NCBI RefSeq assembly: GCF_964340395.1
Contig: NC_135558.1
Location: 7,045,001-7,109,000, forward strand
DNA from: Glandiceps talaboti
Lineage: Eukaryota > Hemichordata > Enteropneusta > Spengelidae
DNA: 64,000 nucleotides
Direction: 5' to 3'
In this document: positions 46,035-56,496 of the stretch, piece by piece
How the letters are laid out: each line of letters opens with the position of its first letter
Position numbering within the stretch: the first letter of the stretch is position 1
The notes under the pieces: model-generated
The model's input: the letters and a program-made list of their open reading frames with translations, nothing else
Told to the model about the DNA's origin: nothing
The model's database searches: none
Made by a program: the position numbers and the translations under genes

Positions 46035-48231
46035 CGTGTTAGGCTTGCTCAAGTCGCCAGGCTTTTTTCATACTTTATTTATTTTGAATATTATAGGTTA
46101 CATATCTATAAAATGCTCCATGCTGAAATGTTATGACAACAAATTAACAATCATGTTGTAAGTTTGATGTAAAGATTGACATACATGCACATGTAATATT
46201 ATAATATATGGCCTATTCCATTTATCAATTACAGGAGGAGGGTAACTTTAGAGGCTGAAGCACATGCTGAATCTATTCGGGTAAGTAGCATGTGTATGGT
46301 ACAGCAGTCGGCATTAATGAAGTGTTTGTAAATGAAGTGGTACATAGACAATGAATTCATTTACATATGTATTTAGATGTTATTCCCCAATATTTTTCTT
46401 TGTTCAGCCAAGGAAAATACAAGTGACCTAAGGGACCTTTGTCACCACAAGCTGCTAGACAAGTAGTGACAAAACCCTTAGGTCACAAGTATTTTCCAAC
46501 TAATTATACCAGCTCCAGTAATATCACAGACAAATTGGGGAAAGTAATGGCAATTTTGAGAACGTTTTGACTCATATTTTGAACACAGCAGACCCAGTGA
46601 CGTAGATGCGCGTTGTAGTCATGTAGAACAACTAGGTTATAAATTCCATATGTTATGGCTTATGCATGGTATAATGTATGTTTAATATTTGTTGTAGTTT
46701 GTAAGGTGTGTGTGTGTGTGGGGGGGGGGGGGGGTAGTTGTAATGGGTTCTATCTGTCCATCCATACATACACATATCCATATCAACATATATATTGCTG
46801 ACATCTAGGAGCAAGACTATCTTTTTGTAGGAGGTTTTGGTGTATACAGTACTCTTAATGCCATAGTTAATTGTTGTTAACTTTTGATGAATTTTTAGCT
46901 GAAGGGAGAGGCTGAAGCCTATGCTGTGGAAGCTAAAGCTAAAGCTGAGGCAGAACAGATGGCAAAGAAAGCTGATGCATGGAAAGATTACCAGGATGCT
47001 GCAATGATTGATATGGTGTTAGACACAATGCCAAAGGTGGGTAGCAGTATGATGTTATTTTTGTTATAACATGACTAAGTTATATCAGAGTTTAGTTTTG
47101 AAGTGGTAGCAGACCTATGTGACATGTACTTTGGAGTAAATTAAACAAGAAACTCATTTATAGGAAATATACGGAAGTGGAACTGTGACTGAAAAGGCTA
47201 AGTGCTAACTGCATCATGCCTCTGTAGAATTACTTCATGTAATTAACAAAATGCACACTGTGGAACATACCTGTAAATTTCAATATTATGTGGTGAACAA
47301 AATGCGCACTGTAGAACACACTGGTAAATCTCAACCATGTGGACATTCATTGTTATCATCTATTGATTTCACATCTACTAAACATACATGTAGGTAAATG
47401 TGAATCACATCTACAACAAAAGCTTAACCGCTATTTAAGAATCAGTCTTTGTGAAACTAAAATTTTGTTATGTTATCTTTGTTGTACAGGTAGCTGCTGA
47501 GATTGCTGCACCGTTGTCACAGGTGAAGAAGGTTACCATGGTTTCATCTGGTAAGGGTGATGTCGGTGCTTCTAAACTGACCAATGAAGTGATGGATATC
47601 ATGGACAGATTGCCAAAGGTAGTCGAAGGAATGACTGGTGTTAATATTGCTAAGGTAAGTTTTAGAATGTTATGTGTCTGTAGACATCTAACCTTCAAAG
47701 AGTGTATGCAAATGAGTGGGCTCAAATGCATTCTCAGCCAAATGGGATTCAGGGAGGGTTTCAGATTATGATGGCCTCACGTCCAGTGATTGCTGTGTGT
47801 ATTAACAGTAAATTAATGTTTAGAATATATGTTACAGTGTTATTGATTAATAGTATATGAATCTTACAATGTTAAGATTTAAAATATTTAAGATATGTGA
47901 ATGGTACAATGTTACAGATTACATCTACATGAATGTTACAGTGTTGCAGATTAAATCTACATGAATGTTACAGTGGTGCAGATTAAATCTACATGAATGT
48001 TACAGTGTTGCAGATTAAATACTAGTATACATGAATGTTACAGTGTTGCAGATTAAATACTAGTATACATGAATGTTACAGTGTTGTAGATTAAATCTAG
48101 ATGAATGTTACAGTGTTGCCGGTTAAAAGTATACATTTTGATACACTTCTATGTTCTATGTTTTGATTAAATATTTATAACTTTTTATATTCCTTTGCTT
48201 TCAGTCAATGAAGCTGGCCAACCGTGTTTAG
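36766..48231 (+). CDS. FLOT1: Flotillin-1
   Basis: Coding exons: 36766-36811, then 39281-39447 (2a) or 39486-39652 (2b), 42273-42416, 42648-42767, 44636-44731, 44875-45027, 45612-45793, 46235-46280, 46899-47036, 47490-47654, 48205-48231. Using either exon 2, they join in frame to 427 aa, the same length as human FLOT1. Flotillins form SPFH-domain oligomers on the inner face of the plasma membrane and endosomes and organise microdomains. Seen here: [10 protein letters not shown] at the N-terminus, the SPFH/PHB region to about residue 190, then the Glu-Ala heptad-like coiled coil ([20 protein letters not shown]). The residue matching Cys34, the palmitoylated cysteine of mammalian FLOT1, is Ile or Val here. 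Cysteines at 6, 17 and 18 may serve instead, and the start MGFEVC leaves a glycine at position 2, as in FLOT2. All introns are GT..AG. Confidence 0.98.
36812..39280 (+). other. FLOT1 intron 1
   Basis: A 2.5-kb intron with a 17-C run at about 38398-38414 and no recognised element. The minus-strand frames near 37032-37282 lack coding support. Confidence 0.8.
39281..39447 (+). CDS. FLOT1: FLOT1 exon 2a (first of an alternative pair)
   Basis: 167 nt, phase 1 to 0, encoding [20 protein letters not shown] then [18 protein letters not shown] and [16 protein letters not shown]. Acceptor TAATTTGTAG, donor GTTTGT. Splicing from 2a to exon 3 gives full flotillin-1. The donor is weaker than consensus, as in 2b. 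Confidence 0.93.
39486..39652 (+). CDS. FLOT1: FLOT1 exon 2b (second of an alternative pair)
   Basis: 167 nt in the same phase as 2a, encoding [36 protein letters not shown] and TGIAQ. It differs from 2a at five residues (I/V, L/I, V/L, S/P, I/V) while about 35 bases differ, mostly at third codon positions. Acceptor TGCTCTATAG, donor GTTTGT. If 2a were spliced to 2b, the frame shifts and a TAG stop follows nine codons into 2b. Confidence 0.93.
39653..40400. repeat. Diverged about 65-bp tandem repeats in FLOT1 intron 2
   Basis: Degenerate units built on TAGCAGTACAGAGTAGAGTG and TGAAGTGTAGTACATGTT repeat roughly ten times directly after exon 2b. An old, decayed minisatellite. Confidence 0.75.
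40400..40565. repeat. Short tandem repeat of about 43 bp, 4 copies
   Basis: Units with GTGCATGGTTATTAGGCTGG and CAGTTCTAAAAGTGTAG, still in FLOT1 intron 2. Confidence 0.85.
40627..40706. repeat. (TG)n with inner (CGTG)n
   Basis: TG repeat interrupted by CGTG units, in FLOT1 intron 2. Confidence 0.96.
42817..43807. mobile_element. Possible 1-kb non-autonomous transposon in FLOT1 intron 4
   Basis: The left terminus CAGTGTTCTCCCCAG and the right terminus CTGGGGAGAACACTG are exact 15-bp inverted repeats. The CAGTG start is typical of hAT elements. GGTCAT/GTCATT flank the two ends, hinting at a target duplication that I cannot fix in length. No transposase frame is seen. It starts about 50 bp after the exon 4 donor. 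Confidence 0.6.
43827..44100. repeat. Extra copies of the FLOT1 exon 4 donor region
   Basis: The sequence around the exon 4 donor (GATGATCAT then GTAAGT, followed by CAGTCTTAC..GATTGATAC..GATGGTCAT) recurs in direct orientation near 43970-44095, including AGATGATCATGTAAGATTCG at about 44032. An inverted copy lies at about 43827-43895. Confidence 0.75.
44340..44425. repeat. About 33-bp tandem repeat, 3 copies
   Basis: Units with CAGTTAGGCAGAATTTGTGT and CCCAGTA, in FLOT1 intron 4. Confidence 0.8.
45824..46034. repeat. (TG)n microsatellite in FLOT1 intron 7
   Basis: Two TG blocks separated by CGTG-rich sequence, starting about 30 bp after the exon 7 donor (45794). Frames of Cys-Val repeats here are artefacts. 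Confidence 0.96.
46380..46550. mobile_element. Foldback (MITE-like) element in FLOT1 intron 8
   Basis: Inner arms at 46412-46445 (GGAAAATACAAGTGACCTAA) and 46466-46497 (TTAGGTCACAAGTATTTTCC) pair closely. Outer sequence ATTCCCCAATATTT pairs with AAATTGGGGAAAGT. It has no coding capacity. Confidence 0.7.
47900..48125. repeat. About 30-40-bp tandem repeat in FLOT1 intron 10
   Basis: Seven or so copies of ATGAATGTTACAGTGTTGCA followed by GATTAAATCTAC, ending about 80 bp before the last FLOT1 exon. Confidence 0.88.
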
Positions 48232-49141
48232 TGGTCCAATCTTTCTACTATACCCAAATTGATGTGTACCATACCAATAGAAGTGTACAGTACATCATCA
48301 TTTTCTACTGTGATACCAGATTATGTAGACCATCAACTGTGGTGCATGATAACCAACTGTGATACCAGACTATCTTCTGTAATTACAGAATTACCATTAT
48401 CACATTTTATTGACTTCTCCCTTTAAAAGTATTGATATACTGTGCAATGTAGTCTATATAGTAGTCATTGTGTATTTTAACAATCTCAGTCTTCTTATCA
48501 CCATCAGTCAACTCCTTTCCGATAAAAGAAACTGTCACTGTCATTAATTTCTTCATGTTAAATCACTTTATATTTTACCTGTACCTGATATTTATACACG
48601 TAAAGTTGTCAACACCAAAATAATAGATTTAGTAGCTGTATACACGTAGTTGTTGATATAGAGAAAGTACCATTGTAGTCGCTGTTAACGTGGTGACTGT
48701 GTATAAAAGTTTGAACCTAAGCACTGTAAGCTGTGCTGTACAATACCTGTCATACATAGTGGTTACTGCTATGATTTCAATTAATGAGGGTGTTTTATGT
48801 GACAAATCCACAGTATGTCTGTGTGTGTATTTGTCTACTCTGACCCCAATCATGCTGCAAGACATTGGCACATTGCTCATCCATAACAGAAGTACCCTGT
48901 GTGCCACCGCCACTAGCAGTCAGAGCAGTAAGACATATCTCTCCTCATGGCTTTGCCACTTTAGGTGCATTTCATGTACCTTAAAATTACTAATAGAAAG
49001 ATGTACATAGTCACTACTCTAGCAAGTGAGACAGCTGTGAACCGTACAATGCATGTATGTGGTAATATGTCACTCAGACCATTCTCGCAAGCCATAACAC
49101 ATTTTTCTGCTTATGTACAACTTAGATGGTGCCGTAAGTAG

Positions 49142-49262
49142 TCCTGTGATTTACAACACTGACCCAGACCTGTCAAATGCAAGTACAAATGTATCTGGTA
49201 CTACTATATATGGCAGCTAATGTACAGCCAGTCCCAAAATATTTGCATTGGCCTTAATAGAT
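49142..49262. repeat. Dispersed repeat, copy 1
   Basis: Shares TGGTACTACT..TATGG..ACAGCCAGTC and ATATTTGCAT with the copy at 54430-54560. Nature unknown. Confidence 0.5.
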
Positions 49263-49850
49263 AGTTGTATGATTTAAATTTAGAAAAAGCAGAAGAGAGA
49301 ACAATTACAGGGTAAAGATTTAAACAATGTTGTAGTGTGTTGTGATAGATTGATTTCTGCTAAATGCATATAGGAGTGTGTTGAAAGGTACACCATCTAT
49401 CTTAGATCAGGCGTGGATGATATCAAAGCGCATAATAATAATTTCAATATTAGAATATGAGACATTTTGACACACTTTGTTTAAAGTGGCATTCAATATT
49501 TAGTATTTATTGTACAATCCAGAGGCTGATGGTCACGTTTCATGATGTTTATCATGTGTTCCTGCAAAAAAAAAATGGTGAAAGGTGTGGTCTCGAAACG
49601 AAAACAAAAAAATCATCTTCATAGTAACATAGGAAGGTTTTTGCACTGCATAGAGTTTTATCAGAGATGCAATGTGTTTTAATTGACATGGTAACTTTCT
49701 TGGGAAATGGTTTCAGGTTTAATGGTTTCAATATTATATCGTATGTACATATATCAATACATTTTCCACAATCTTTCAATGCAGCATGTAGCTGACACAA
49801 GTGAAGTATTGTAATTTCATTGGAATCTTGCAGTTGTCAATTCATAAGCA

Positions 49851-49854
<4 letters not shown>

Positions 49855-49927
<73 letters not shown>
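49855..49927. repeat. (AC)n microsatellite
   Basis: About 36 uninterrupted AC units. Confidence 0.97.
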
Positions 49928-49928
<1 letters not shown>

Positions 49929-51364
49929 ATACAATCAGATGTTCACATATAGACACCTTTCAAAATCAAGTTCCTGTCATATGATCTCAATTTCCAAGAG
50001 ATAAAGTCAATGAATTTCAACTTATATGCAGAGCTTGACAAAAACTCCATCTCTGCTCTCGTGCACATGTTGCACAAGACAGATTATGTTAATGTGTTCG
50101 AGTATTCTACTGCCAATTGCACCAATTGAGTCTCATAAGTTTGATTACAGAAGTGAGAATTCAGGGTTGTTGTCTCGTTTCAAAGTCAATAAGAACTATC
50201 ATCCATTAAGAAACATGTAGTATGTTGAATCTCTCTCTACAAGGGCAATTCAATGCTGAAGTGGTGTATAAGATGTACTGATGATAACCATTGTAAGGAC
50301 TTTGACACTCAAGCTGAACTCATTCCTACCTACGAGAAGTTGATAGACTTTCGTTAATCAAATCAGTCAGCCACTTCAAAATTGTGAATATGATTGGTTG
50401 ATTTATTGATTGATTGACAATGTCAGAATCAGCCCACTTCAGTTGGGTGTTAAAAATCATTAGCGAAAAGTAGCCTTGCTGTGGAAGATTGGATGTAGTA
50501 TCAGCCTGCTTTGGTTTGTTGTCAGAGATATGGGTAATGTTCCTGAACAGGACAAGATATGTCTGGTAATTGTTTCCAGTATTATCATATCTACCTTGTA
50601 GTTAGTAACCAGTAATGGCTATTGATGGAAAGTTAGATTTGCAATTAACTTTTATGATTTGACATATCTTTTCCTTAACAATCACTTCATTGTTTTCTAT
50701 GATTCTTGTTATGTCTTCTTTTTGTTTTTACAATTGATAGTTATATCTTATGCTAGCCTGTATACACAATGTTAGGATTTTATATTTTGTTACCTATAGT
50801 CTAAGAAAATGTTTATTTTTAGGGAGTTAGTATGACGTAGCTTTTCCTGAAACGTATAACATCAATTTCATTTTGATTTGATGATGTTTTATTATGACGT
50901 GCAGTTTCATCGTTTTTTTCAAATATGCCTTCATGTTAAAACTCATCCATAGAGCTGAAATTTGAATGTCACGCCTTTGATTGGCGGAATTCCCTTTGTA
51001 ACAGAGTTCCTGATTTCTTCCCCTATGGGTCCTATAAATTCCATATCATGTATTTTATTTGATCGTAAACTATTAAATTTGTAATAATCAGTTTGTATTT
51101 GTGTGCTGTGCCTAGTATACTCAGCTGTAATATTTTGCTATATGAAGTCAGGACGACAAACCACCAGATGTAACGCTTGCTGCTTTAGTGTCATTCCAAT
51201 ATTATTTGTTATCAATATACTCTTTTAAATCTTTGTAAAATATAGTGATATTATTGTTAATTGTATTAAATTTGTATATGGATTCAATGACTGAGATTGT
51301 GTGTGTGTTTATTTTCACTACGGGCAGACAACGACTGTACGTGTCCAGAATCCCACAAATTGTT

Positions 51365-51530
51365 GTCATGATTTTCTGAACATGGGTACCACAGATGGTG
51401 ATATTGCGTGGGAGGTTTATCATGATTTTATAAACATGGGTACCACAGATGGTGATATTGCGTGGAAGGTTTATTATGATTTTATGAACATGGGTATCAC
51501 AGATTGTGTGGGAGGTTTATCATGATTTTA
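51365..51530. repeat. 54-bp tandem repeat upstream of NDUFV3-like A
   Basis: Three units with CATGGGTACCACAGATGGTG then ATATTGCGTGGGAGGTTTAT, the third shortened. The array ends about 110 bp before the start codon of gene A, so it may overlap its promoter. Confidence 0.88.
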
Positions 51531-51642
51531 TGAACGTGGTTGTTTGACTCTGAGCATACCGGATCCCAAACTGGTTCTGAATCTGAATCCAAGAATATAC
51601 TCATTTGTTTGTTTGTGTGATCATTCTTTCCTACAAAGCAAA

Positions 51643-52944
51643 ATGGCGACAATTGTGAGGACTGTGCGGCCGATCTTGTTTAGTACGAGACTGCAGGTAG
51701 GTTCTTTGCATGCAAGTGCCATAAAGAATTTATTTTCATACCGCGTCGATGTGTCTTTTGAAGTGATTCACGATACAGAGCTGACGAAGGATGATAGGCG
51801 CTAAAACGGCGAAGATTTCCATGCTGATTACAGTCGATTTGAAGGTCTTGCTTCGATTGCAGACGGCCAGAATTTAATACGGGGGCTCTATTTTCACTAG
51901 TCTTCGTCGGTACAAATTGTAACACATAATTTAACGTCGACAAATTCAACGCTGAAATGTAAAACTACAGACACCACAGTACAAACCCAATATTTCTGAA
52001 CTTCAGAACTAGTATTGTCAAATCAACTTGTCCATGTACACAGTACAGTGGATATAGTCCTGTTTGCAGACAGAGTAACTCGGTAAGTGACGACTAGATT
52101 CGGACAATGACAGAATCGATACCCTTACTCCGTCTGCTAATAGCAGAACTACAGTGGAAAGTGCATTGCCATGAACTTATATGGCGAGTTTGTCACTGTG
52201 AAACACTAACAGATGATTTTTATCCTGACAGAGAGGACAGCAAGTATGTGGAACACATCGTGTGAACTACTGTACATCCTCAGGTAAAGATACTGGTGCA
52301 AAACCCAAAACAGAGAAAGTGGTCAAAGCAGCAGCTAAGCCAGGTGAGTAAACAAACACAAACATGTGTACGTCTACATATATTACAAATAAGAGGTTGC
52401 TGGGGGACCAATGAAAATTAAACTTTTTAAAATTCTACCTACCTGTCACTTTTACAAACACAAAGTTCATTTACAAATTTTTTGTTCAAATGATTGGCAC
52501 TGTTCAAAAGGAAACATAGCTATTAAAGTAAGTACATGAACAATCCTAAAGGCCCATGATTCAATCTCAGGTCATCACATTTATGCTATCATTTCAGTGG
52601 AGTCACAAGGATTACATTCTGTTTGGTGCCATCTTTTGCTATAGCCCTATCAGAGAGCTGTTTATCACACCTACATTTTAATCTTAATGTGAACCAGGCT
52701 TTTTAAATGTAATCTTCCATGTATATATTTACTTTTCATAGAACCACCTAAAGAAGTGAAGCAAGTCAAACCAGAGACAGTCAAAGCAGTGAAAGCTGAA
52801 CCAGTGAAACCAAAGGAAGAATTTAGAAATGATCAATATGACAGCAAGGATTACTATGGTTACAACAAATGGTCATTTTATGATATCGAGTCAGCAATGA
52901 TTCCACATAGAGTTAAACAACCATCACCATATCAGAAATACTAG
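51643..52944 (+). CDS. NDUFV3: NDUFV3-like A, complex I 9/10-kDa flavoprotein-associated subunit
   Basis: Three exons (51643-51696, 52232-52343, 52742-52944) join to 122 aa. NDUFV3 is a small accessory subunit on the matrix NADH-binding module of complex I. The N-terminus MATIVRTVRPILFSTRLQ is basic, lacks acidic residues and suits a mitochondrial presequence. A Lys/Pro-rich linker (KPEPPKEVKQVKPETVKAVK) follows. The C-terminus EEFRNDQYDSKDYYGYNKWS, FYDIESAMIPHRVKQPS aligns by eye with the conserved end of mammalian NDUFV3 (F..x..Y....Y..Y.F.D......R..QPS). Length is close to the 108-aa short human isoform. Introns are GT..AG. Of the three paralogs this looks most like the ancestral form. The family call rests on the short C-terminal match. 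Confidence 0.85.
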
Positions 52945-53092
52945 TAGAAACATTAAAAACAATGTGTGTTCACTGCAGAAATGTAATTGATTCTAAACTA
53001 TACTTGCAGTTATAATTGGTATTACTGAAATGCAGCAATGATAGTTCAAATGGTAAGACATGGACTGTTTCCCTGTGAAAAGCCATTGATTT

Positions 53093-53096
<4 letters not shown>

Positions 53097-53129
<33 letters not shown>
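53097..53129. repeat. (CA)n in the 3'UTR of NDUFV3-like A
   Basis: CA run in the 3' region of gene A. A longer CA run lies at the same relative place after gene C (63545 on), so it predates that duplication. Confidence 0.92.
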
Positions 53130-53136
<7 letters not shown>

Positions 53137-53513
53137 TGCATGCACAGAGACAGAGACAGACAGACAGACACACACACAAACTGGCGACTGCAGAAAGACA
53201 TGTACATACAGTATTGATTGTTAATGCATATGATATGATCAGTAGGTTCCTGTACATCCTACGACTAAGATGATTGTTAATGTCAATCTGTAGGAACAGA
53301 ACTCCAACCACATACAAAATGCACAAGTTATGAAAACAACAAATAACCAAAAGTAAAATACTGTGTACTTTCACTTTATGGATTGTGTAATTAGATGGTT
53401 GATTTGGACAGTGACAAAATTATTTTCTGCAACATCAAATGCGATGTTCATTTTAGGCAGTTTTAGTCTCTGTTTTTTGTTTGGAGTGAAATATTATAAA
53501 TGTACTTTCTGTA

Positions 53514-53519
53514 AATAAA
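53514..53519 (+). terminator. Polyadenylation signal of NDUFV3-like A
   Basis: AATAAA in the context CTGTAAATAAATC, 570 nt after the stop codon. The same context recurs after gene C (63843). Confidence 0.7.
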
Positions 53520-54429
53520 TCTTTTGTTGACTAAAGCTTGTCATTTCCATATTATACCATACATACGTACATAAATAGAATAAGGCTGGAATGCTTTTGA
53601 CAGAAATTTCCATCATTTATTTCTTTGTGATCATTCCATGTTTTTTGCAGTACTTGTCCCTTTTTGAGAAATTCTGCATTTATTGTTTTAATGTATCACA
53701 TACTGAATTAGACCTTCTTACATAGAAACCTTGAGGAATACTTATATAGAATGCAGCAGGTGGTACATGTACGACTCTGGTAATCAAGCCTTCGGTTTAC
53801 TAAGATAGACACAAACTAAATACAGTATATTGTTGTTCAATGTGGTAGATTACAAGTGGGTGATGGCAGTTTCTGTTTTGCGAATCTAATCTACTGATAA
53901 GATAATGTAGACATTCAAACAGTACATTGCAAGTTTAACTAACTAGCTTGCAGCCACCCTATTGAAATTATTTTTAAAACAACGTCCATTCAATAGCTTA
54001 TCACTGTTGTATCAACATGTTGTGATAATAGTTTCAGTTAGTGTCTATCTTAGTAAACCAAAGCCTCAAGTACCAGAGTACATGTATGTGTTGCCAGTCG
54101 TGGGTAACTCGGGATAGATTGTGGACTGACTGGGAAAGGGTTGACTGTTCTACTGTGATATGATAGTGAGCATACTACACAGCCAGTTTCACATACTAAA
54201 GTAGTCCCAAACATGAATGGAAATCTGTATAATAGTGTGATGTGTCTTTGTGTGTATATATCTGTATAAACAAGTCTTATGAAGTGATATTCCCCCCCCC
54301 CCCCACACACACACACACACGCACAGCCTTATAAAACAGAGGTACACTTGATCTGAAATCTTCCTTTACTTGCTATAGGTAATATAAGGCATAAAATAGA
54401 ATGTAAGAATCCTGTACACTAACTTGTGC

Positions 54430-54560
54430 AAGGCACATACATGTATGTGGTAATTTGTTTAGCTTGACTACAATACAAGTATTTGGTACTACTGTGTATG
54501 AGGGTACATGTTCAGCCAGTCACAACTCACAACATATTTGCATCAGTGTTTTTAGTCGCC
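54430..54560. repeat. Dispersed repeat, copy 2
   Basis: Diverged relative of 49142-49262 (GTATTTGGTACTACTGTG, GTTCAGCCAGTCACAA). Confidence 0.5.
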
Positions 54561-55065
54561 AAATTGGAGGGTGCTACTACGATGGGTTGTGTCTGTCTGT
54601 AATACACTAATTCATCTGAAAGCAATATCCATTCAAACTGGCACAAAGGCAACATCTCATATGGAACACATGCATGTTACTTTGTTTTGACTTTGACCTT
54701 CAGGGTCAATTATCAAAAGCCCTTTCGTACATATCTTAGACACTTGTATTTTTTTGCTGCGTTTCTTATACATCATGTTTTCAGCTAATACAGAAGATTA
54801 CACACAAGAATTATTTTTAGTCAGACTCCATGATTTTCCATTTATTTTTCTATCCATTAATATATAAATCATTTATTTTATTTATGTATACATACATATG
54901 TGGCTATCAGTACAGACTGAACACGATACAGTTTACTAAAATACTTCACCGGGAGTATACGCGTCCTTTTAATACCACCCCTGCCCCTCGCCTCATTGTG
55001 GAAAGGATGAGAAGAGCGCCAGCAACGGTTGATCTATTGATATCAGTCCATGCGGAATAGTCTCT

Positions 55066-55148
55066 GTTACCCAGACTCTCACCGTTGAGGGCATATCCCC
55101 TGAGCTGGGGGGAGGGGTAGTGCCCTCAACAACGAGAGTCTGGATAAC
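55066..55148. mobile_element. 83-bp hairpin, MITE-like
   Basis: Arms GTTACCCAGACTCTC...TTGAGGGCA (55066-55093) and TGCCCTCAA...GAGAGTCTGGATAAC (55121-55148) are 28 bp each with a few mismatches, around a G-rich loop (CTGGGGGGAGGGG). Confidence 0.75.
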
Positions 55149-56496
55149 CCAGAGTAGATGCTGAACAGAAAGATGCTCAACTTTAAGCTAGCGGGAATCA
55201 GTAATTTTGATTAAAAGATAAACTGGTCGGCCATATACTTTTATTTCTGTTATACTAATGTCTTCTTAACTCTATATATTCACCAGTCCTACTTTTTTTT
55301 CTGTCGGTTCATGTAATTTGTAAAGTAGTTGGGAAATTCTTATCAGGCTGTGGTTTAGGCCTGTATAAACGGTACGGGCGGGCTTAATAAAGTCGGGAAA
55401 TCAGCACTCACACGATCAAGTAATTACGTCAGTAAGACACAAGTTAGACCAGCATACTGCCACTGTTTTGTTGTCAAAGAATCAAAAATACAAATCTCAT
55501 CGTTATGCACAAAATTACCACAAACATTTTATTGCAACACTTTCTAGTATATTGAGTTGTCAGTGTAGATAGATAAAATCACATGCTGCACTCGTGAAGG
55601 TCAGATCATCTTCAGGGAAGTGCCAAAAAATTGGCCTAACACCCACGACATAATGTCTGTAATACAGCTGACGGACTTCGCGGAAATGAAAAAAACAAAA
55701 GCTACGTGACAAAGTAATATAAATAAAAAACGAGATGACAACTAGTGAAAAAAACAACGGAGTTTTAGTTCTTGGTTATAAAATCACTTGACATTTTCAA
55801 TAAAAGCTGAATTTTCAGATGAAAATTTGGAAAATCACCCTGAGCAAAGCATTGAATTAGTATGATCGGATAATTATTCTATGCAGCTGGATTTCGGCAG
55901 GTTTAAAAGTCCGGACCGATGACATCATTACAGTCTAGATTTCTCCCTACCTAGCTACCATGGGCCAGTCATTTTCTTCGATGGCAGGATGGGTAGGCGT
56001 CGGTAGGTACTAGTAGATTAGTTAGTGTGTCACTCTGCTTTTTGAAATTGGAAGTATGAAGGTCATCCTGTCATGAAAATGTTGGAAGGAAGGGGGCGCT
56101 GTTTTCTTCTAAATTGTGATGGACGAACAATTCATATCTACAATGGCATGACCAAGTCGTAAACGCGGTTTAATTTTTTTTACTTCATATCTTACCTACG
56201 TTTTGTAATATTACTTCACGTAGAGTAACATTGGCATGTTGCTTAATATAACCACAGTCACTTGCGAACTCATATTCCATTCCAGGATGGTGATATTCTA
56301 GTCTAGGATGATCATAATACAAAATAATGACGTTGTTCTTTACGATATTCAAAAAATACCGTTACGGGTCACTGTTTCGGATATCCTGGGATGGAATACG
56401 AGTCCCTATGATGCTAGATACTGTACATGTCATTTAAATAATCTTAAAACTTATCTTAAATTTAAACTCCTACCTGTTATATTATTACCTAACAGA

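Larger units (their letters stand above)
48232..51642. other. FLOT1 3'UTR and intergenic space
   Basis: No further coding exon is evident after the FLOT1 stop codon. The stretch holds a CA microsatellite, a dispersed repeat (49142-49262) that recurs at 54430-54560, and a 54-bp repeat upstream of the next gene. The FLOT1 polyadenylation site could not be fixed. Confidence 0.55.
52945..56496. other. Intergenic stretch between NDUFV3-like A and B
   Basis: Starts with the 3'UTR of A (signal at 53514). It contains a CA microsatellite, a C-run near 54293, a dispersed repeat, a hairpin element and no recognised gene. I looked here on the minus strand for the missing C-terminal exon of gene B and did not find it. 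Confidence 0.6.
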